Origin: Actinoplanes utahensis
GTDB lineage: Bacteria > Actinomycetota > Actinomycetes > Mycobacteriales > Micromonosporaceae
DNA length: 64,000 nucleotides
Reading direction: 5' to 3'
Assembly: GCF_016862455.1 (NCBI RefSeq)
Contig: NZ_BOMZ01000035.1
Location: 1 to 64,000 of the forward strand
Positions 60,215 through 64,000 of this stretch are shown in pieces. A program made the translations under genes and the position numbers. The notes beneath the pieces were generated by a model that had not been told where the DNA came from, made no database searches, and saw nothing but the letters and a program-made list of their open reading frames with translations. Within the stretch, counting starts at the first letter, position 1. Every line of letters begins with the position of its first letter.

Positions 60215-61308
60215 CACGTGCCTTCTCCGGCCGGATCGTCACTCCGGACGCGGTCGTCCCCGGCCACCTCGACCTCGACGGCGACACCATCGCGGCGATC
60301 GTGCCGGACGACGGCGTGGGCGACGACGTGCTCGTACCCGGCTTCGTCGACCTGCACTGCCACGGCGGCGGCGGGCACACCTTCACCACCGGTGACGTGG
60401 ACGCGGCCTGCGGCGCGGCCGCCTTCCACCTGGGCCACGGGACGACGACGCTGCTGGCGAGCCTGGTCAGTTCGCCGTTCGAGCTGATGCTCTCGGCGGT
60501 CAGCGGTTTCCGGCCGCTGGTCGAGGCGGGGGTGCTGGCCGGGATCCACTTCGAGGGGCCGTACCTGTCGCATGCCCGGTGCGGGGCGCAGAACCCGGAC
60601 TTCCTGCGGGACCCGGTGATGGCCGAGATCTCCGAGCTGATCGAGGCCGGTGCGGGGACGGTACGGATGATGACCGTCGCTCCGGAACTGCCCGGCGCGC
60701 TGGAGGCGATCGCCTACCTGAACGGTCACGGGGTGCTGGCGGCGATCGGGCACACCGATGCGACGTACGACCAGACCCACGCCGGTGTGGCAGCCGGCGC
60801 GAGCGTCGCCACCCACCTGTTCAACGGCATGCGCCCGCCGCACCACCGCGAACCCGGACCGGTCGTCGGCCTGCTCTCCTCGACCGTCGCCTGCGAGCTG
60901 ATCGCCGACAACATCCACCTGCACCCGGGCATGCTGGCGTTCGCGGCCGGCAGCGCCGGACCGGACCGGTCGGTGCTGATCACCGACGCGATCGACGCCA
61001 CCGGCATGGCCGACGGCCGGTACGAGCTGGGCGGTCAGGAGGTCGTGGTCGCCGACCGGGTGGCCCGGCTGGCGGTCAACGGCTCGATCGCGGGCAGCAC
61101 GCTGACCATGGACGTGGCGCTGCGCAACGCGGTCGCCGCGGGCCTGCCGCTGGTCGGGGCGGCCCGGATGGCCTCGACCACCCCGGCGCGCCTCCTGGGC
61201 CTGTCCGACCGGCTCGGCGCCCTGGCCCCGGGGCTGCGCGCCGACGCGGTCGCCCTCTCCCCCGACCTCTCGCTGCGGCGGGTGCTGCACGCCGGCACCT
61301 GGCTCTGA
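60211..61308 (+). CDS. nagA: N-acetylglucosamine-6-phosphate deacetylase
   Basis: A 365-residue amidohydrolase that removes acetate from GlcNAc-6-P. Metal and substrate motifs: GFVDLHCHGGGGHTF near residue 48, HFEGPYLS near 115, AIGHTDATYDQ near 180, ATHLFNGMRPPHHREPG near 200, ITDAIDATGM near 258 and a final GLRADAVALSPDLSL. GTG start overlapping the kinase stop. Third gene of the nag operon, possibly handling chitin or cell-wall amino sugars. Confidence 0.95.
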   Translation: MTRAFSGRIVTPDAVVPGHLDLDGDTIAAIVPDDGVGDDVLVPGFVDLHCHGGGGHTFTTGDVDAACGAAAFHLGHGTTTLLASLVSSPFELMLSAVSGFRPLVEAGVLAGIHFEGPYLSHARCGAQNPDFLRDPVMAEISELIEAGAGTVRMMTVAPELPGALEAIAYLNGHGVLAAIGHTDATYDQTHAGVAAGASVATHLFNGMRPPHHREPGPVVGLLSSTVACELIADNIHLHPGMLAFAAGSAGPDRSVLITDAIDATGMADGRYELGGQEVVVADRVARLAVNGSIAGSTLTMDVALRNAVAAGLPLVGAARMASTTPARLLGLSDRLGALAPGLRADAVALSPDLSLRRVLHAGTWL

Positions 61309-61333
61309 GACCCGCGTATGCGGCCCGTGGGTT
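61309..61333. terminator. Short hairpin between nagA and PAP2 gene
   Basis: ACCCGCG and CGTGGGT arms (one G:T pair) between the convergent nagA and PAP2 genes; modest candidate. Confidence 0.35.
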
Positions 61334-62037
61334 CAGCGGTGGGCCGGGCGGTCCCAGCGCTGCGCCGCGCGGGGCAGCGGAATCGACGCGAACGGGATCC
61401 GGGCCAGCAGCCGGGTCAGGATCAGGCCGAGGAACAGGGCCGCGACCGAGTCGGTGACCCAGTGGAACCCGGTGTAGACCGTGGTCACGAAGACGATCAC
61501 CACCGGCAGCACGCGCAGCGGGATCCACTCCCGGCGGGACAGGTCCCGGCCCCGCAGCATGCTCAGCAGCAGCGCGATCGTCCCGAACCAGACGATCGAG
61601 TTGGCCACATGCCCGGACGGGTAGCTCATCGCCAGCGTGCCCGACGCGTGCGGGTTGAACAGCATCGTCGGGTCCGGGCCCTCGAATCTCGGCGCGGCCC
61701 GGTCGAAGAAGATCTTCGCCGGGCCGATGGTGAAGTAGGTCAGCACGAAGGTGGCCGCGAACGGCAGAACGGCCCGGACCGACCGGGTACGCCAGAACAG
61801 CAGCCCGGTCAGCAGGATCGTCACCGGCATCAGGAGCGAGCCGCCCTGCCCCAGATAGTTGAACACCCGCGCGGTCCAGTAGACCGGCCCGGCCGAGTCG
61901 TGCTGTGTCAGCGCCCATGCGGCCACCCGCCGGTCGAAGTCCAGCAGGTGGCCACGGGCCAGCGCCACGGTCAGGGCCACGAACGCGGCAAGCGCCGCCG
62001 CATCGGGCCACCAGCTTCGGGCGATCTTGTTGCTCAC
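61333..62037 (-). CDS. PAP2-family phosphatase
   Basis: A 234-residue membrane protein with about six spans and the PAP2 signature: KIFFDRAAPR near residue 115, YPSGHVANSIVWF near 145 and GFHWVTDSVAALFLG near 198, carrying the expected Lys/Arg, Ser-Gly-His and His-Asp residues. Such enzymes dephosphorylate lipid phosphates such as phosphatidate or undecaprenyl diphosphate at the outer face. GTG start (VSNKIARSWWP) with a poorly spaced AGGGG. Confidence 0.9.
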   Translation of the reverse strand: MSNKIARSWWPDAAALAAFVALTVALARGHLLDFDRRVAAWALTQHDSAGPVYWTARVFNYLGQGGSLLMPVTILLTGLLFWRTRSVRAVLPFAATFVLTYFTIGPAKIFFDRAAPRFEGPDPTMLFNPHASGTLAMSYPSGHVANSIVWFGTIALLLSMLRGRDLSRREWIPLRVLPVVIVFVTTVYTGFHWVTDSVAALFLGLILTRLLARIPFASIPLPRAAQRWDRPAHR

Positions 62038-62047
62038 CCCTACAAAA

Positions 62048-63478
62048 CTAGAGGTACGCGCGCAACCTGTTCGCCAGCAGATCACCGCGGACCCCGGAGT
62101 TGGGACAGCCGCCGAAGTGGTGCAACGCCACCACCTTGTTGGTGGCCCGGGAGATGACCGGCGATCCGGACGACCCGCCCGCGGTGTCACAGAAGTACGA
62201 GACGTCGGAGTGGGCCGCGTACCCCGTGTAGTCGGGGTTGTCGACCGCGCAGTTGCCGGCCGCCTCGCCCTGGCTGCCGGCGATCCGGGCCGGTTCGCCG
62301 GCGGGGTGCTGCGGCACGTACAGCGTCTGACCCCGGCGCGGGCGGGCGGTGTCCAGGGTGAGGTACCCGAACTTCTGCACCGACTCGAAGCCGTCGACGG
62401 TGAAGAGCGTGTAGTCGTACGTCTTGTCGGTGCTGAGCACCTGGTCACCCCACACCTTGGTGGGCTTGAAGACGTCGAACCCGCCGCACTTGGCGCACTG
62501 GTAGTTGAACCAGACCTCGGTGTCGTACGCCTCGTCGGAGGTGGTCAGGCAGTGGTTGTTGGTGATCATGCGGTTCTTGGCGCCGACCCGCCAGCCGGTG
62601 CACAGCTCGGTGCCGTTGATCAGGAGCCGGGCGATCGCTTTCGACTTGGTGTAGGCGGCCGGATCGCTCGACTCGTAGCAGACCGCGTCGGTGGAGGTGT
62701 CGCTGCCGCAGACCGACTCCTCCCGGCCGGGCCCGGCCGGGAGCCGCTTCGCCGACTCCCGTCGCGTCTCCAGCGTCTCCCGCCGGTCGCCGCGGGCGAC
62801 CTTGTCCACGCCCACCCCCAACCCGCCGAGGACGTCACCGGCGCCCAGCGGGTTGACCTTGCGGTGCACCTCGACGACGGCGGTGTCACCGGTGATCGAC
62901 ATGGCCCAGCGGCCGTCGGCGTCGCTCTCGTAGCGGTACGACTCGGTGCCCGCCGGGTTCGACACGGTCACGTAGTCGCCGGGCAGCATGGTGAGCCGGT
63001 CGAAGTGCAGCTTCACATAGGACGCGCCGGGGTAGGCGAACTCCTGCCGCTGCGGTCCCGCGAGGTATCCGAGCAGCTTGTCGACCTCGAACAGCCGGCC
63101 GATCCGCTCGCGTCCGGTACCGCGGGTGGTCGCCGACTCGAGCGGCCGGGTCCTCGCCGTCTCGCCCGTGGCGGCCGTGCCGCCCGTTACGCCCGGTCGG
63201 GCATCCGTTGCGGACTGCGGGGCGGACGGGGAGATCGAGGCGGGGGTGATCGACGGTGCCGGTGAGGCTGCCGTGGTCCGAGGGGCGGCACGGCGCGCGG
63301 CGGGCGCCGTCGAGGCGACCCCGTGTTCGGTGACCGGGGTCCGCGCGACCGGAGCCGCCGCCGGCCGGGCGGTTTCGGCCGCGCCGTCATCGGTACCCGC
63401 CGACGCCACCACCCCGGCCACACCGGCCAGGGCCAGCGCGGCGCACGTTCCGATGACGATGCCTGTCTTGCGTCGCAT
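62048..63478 (-). CDS. Secreted trypsin-like serine protease
   Basis: A 476-residue exported protein: signal peptide (MRRKTGIVIGTCAALALAGV), a long Ala/Thr/Pro linker (residues 28-115), a middle domain, then a chymotrypsin/V8-fold protease. Catalytic His in RMITNNHCLTT near 311, Asp in KTYDYTLF near 355 and Ser in CDTAGGSSGSPVIS near 440. Multiple Cys pairs support extracellular location. ATG start, and the stop is 11 bp from the PAP2 start. Cleaves unknown proteins outside the cell. Confidence 0.92.
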   Translation of the reverse strand: MRRKTGIVIGTCAALALAGVAGVVASAGTDDGAAETARPAAAPVARTPVTEHGVASTAPAARRAAPRTTAASPAPSITPASISPSAPQSATDARPGVTGGTAATGETARTRPLESATTRGTGRERIGRLFEVDKLLGYLAGPQRQEFAYPGASYVKLHFDRLTMLPGDYVTVSNPAGTESYRYESDADGRWAMSITGDTAVVEVHRKVNPLGAGDVLGGLGVGVDKVARGDRRETLETRRESAKRLPAGPGREESVCGSDTSTDAVCYESSDPAAYTKSKAIARLLINGTELCTGWRVGAKNRMITNNHCLTTSDEAYDTEVWFNYQCAKCGGFDVFKPTKVWGDQVLSTDKTYDYTLFTVDGFESVQKFGYLTLDTARPRRGQTLYVPQHPAGEPARIAGSQGEAAGNCAVDNPDYTGYAAHSDVSYFCDTAGGSSGSPVISRATNKVVALHHFGGCPNSGVRGDLLANRLRAYL

Positions 63479-63568
63479 GCCACTCCCGTACGTCGTGGGC
63501 CGTTTCGCACCTGTGTAACGAGCCACCTCCGGCCACGACGCGCCGAAGAACCCGGCACACTTGAGTCC

Positions 63569-64000
63569 GTGCGCATCACCTCCGCCCTCATCGACCCCGC
63601 GCTGCTGGACCTGCCGTGGCACATCCCGCTGGAGGACTGGCCGGCCGATCATCTGGTCGCGCTGCCCCAGGGCATCTCGCGGCACATCGTCCGGTTCGTC
63701 AGGCTCAACGGCGTCGTCTACGCGATGAAGGAGACCCGCGAGCGGATCGCCGAGAGGGAGTACAACCTGCTCCGCGCCCTCGAGCGGATCGACTTCCCGG
63801 CCGTGCAGGCGGTCGCCATCGCCACCGACCGGCTCACCCCGGAGGGTGAGCCGCTGGAGACCGTGCTGGTGACCCGGCACCTGCAGTTCTCGCTGCCCTA
63901 TCGGGCGCTGTTCTCCCGGGTGCTGCGGCCGGAGACGATGAACCGGCTGCTCGACGCTCTCGCCGCCCTGGTCGTGCGGATGCACCTGACCGGCTTCTCC
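63569..64000 (+). CDS. DUF4032 protein, N-terminal part (cut by window end)
   Basis: The first 144 residues of a protein running off the window. GTG start gives VRITSALIDPALLDLPWHIP, then RHIVRFVRLNGVVYAMKETRERIAEREY and ATDRLTPEGE, and the visible part ends VVRMHLTGFS. These match the DUF4032 family, kinase-like proteins with a LPS-kinase-type N-lobe (VYAMKE would carry the ATP-binding Lys). Divergent from the protease gene. Remaining length unknown. Confidence 0.85.
   Translation, partial: MRITSALIDPALLDLPWHIPLEDWPADHLVALPQGISRHIVRFVRLNGVVYAMKETRERIAEREYNLLRALERIDFPAVQAVAIATDRLTPEGEPLETVLVTRHLQFSLPYRALFSRVLRPETMNRLLDALAALVVRMHLTGFS

Overview
The window is very GC-rich, densely coding, uses many GTG/TTG starts and carries clear actinobacterial markers: mycothiol synthase (mshD), the orphan regulator GlnR, an HbhA-like protein, DUF397/Scr1-type HTH pairs, ECF41 sigma factor, DUF2516, DUF3263, a CysA/SseC sulfurtransferase pair and a solitary GroEL under CIRCE control. 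It looks like chromosomal core DNA of a filamentous actinomycete; gene content and style suggest Micromonosporaceae (Actinoplanes-like), which is an inference. I see no prophage, IS element, CRISPR array, rRNA or tRNA.

Layout. 1-8.7 kb: macro-domain protein, EI24 protein, a small secreted protein, an alpha/beta hydrolase, the XRE-HbhA-DUF2516 cluster, asparaginase plus BKACE enzyme, and an Scr1-type HTH/DUF397 pair behind an unusually AT-rich, palindrome-rich control region. 9-19 kb: YgfZ with a Nur-like Fur regulator, an aminotransferase IV, nitrobindin preceded by a 34-residue membrane microprotein, a MazF-type toxin-antitoxin operon, a DinG helicase, an ECF41 sigma factor and a degenerate PI-PLC/AIM6-like protein. 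19-27.5 kb: phosphate block (DUF47-Pit, then pstSCAB with two PHO-box-like sites). 27.5-33 kb: glnR-mshD operon, an LmeA-like protein, and a cysteine-rich leader peptide before cysA-sseC. 33-45.6 kb: transport and membrane proteins (AI-2E, PrsW, FUSC), GroES-like protein, glpD, and a 1730-residue LPXTG surface protein with about eleven tandem Ig/cadherin-like repeats. 45.8-57.3 kb: GroEL with two CIRCE boxes, threonine synthase behind a SAM-I riboswitch, a secreted-hydrolase/ABC-ATPase fusion with its permease, and a CDC48-like double AAA ATPase. 57.4-64 kb: DeoR regulator divergent from an N-acetylglucosamine catabolic operon (SIS isomerase, ROK kinase, NagA), PAP2 phosphatase, secreted trypsin-like protease, and the start of a DUF4032 protein.

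How parts work together. Phosphate uptake (Pit and Pst), nitrogen control (GlnR), sulfur transfer (CysA/SseC under an apparent Cys-responsive leader) and amino-sugar use (nag operon) make this a nutrient-homeostasis region. The most striking regulatory features are the SAM-I aptamer before thrC, whose P1 strand can alternatively trap the ribosome binding site; the Cys-codon leader peptide before cysA; and a set of long perfect hairpins between convergent genes, three of which symmetrically include the stop codons of both genes. Low-complexity repeats related to GCGGACCGGAAGC fill several non-coding gaps.
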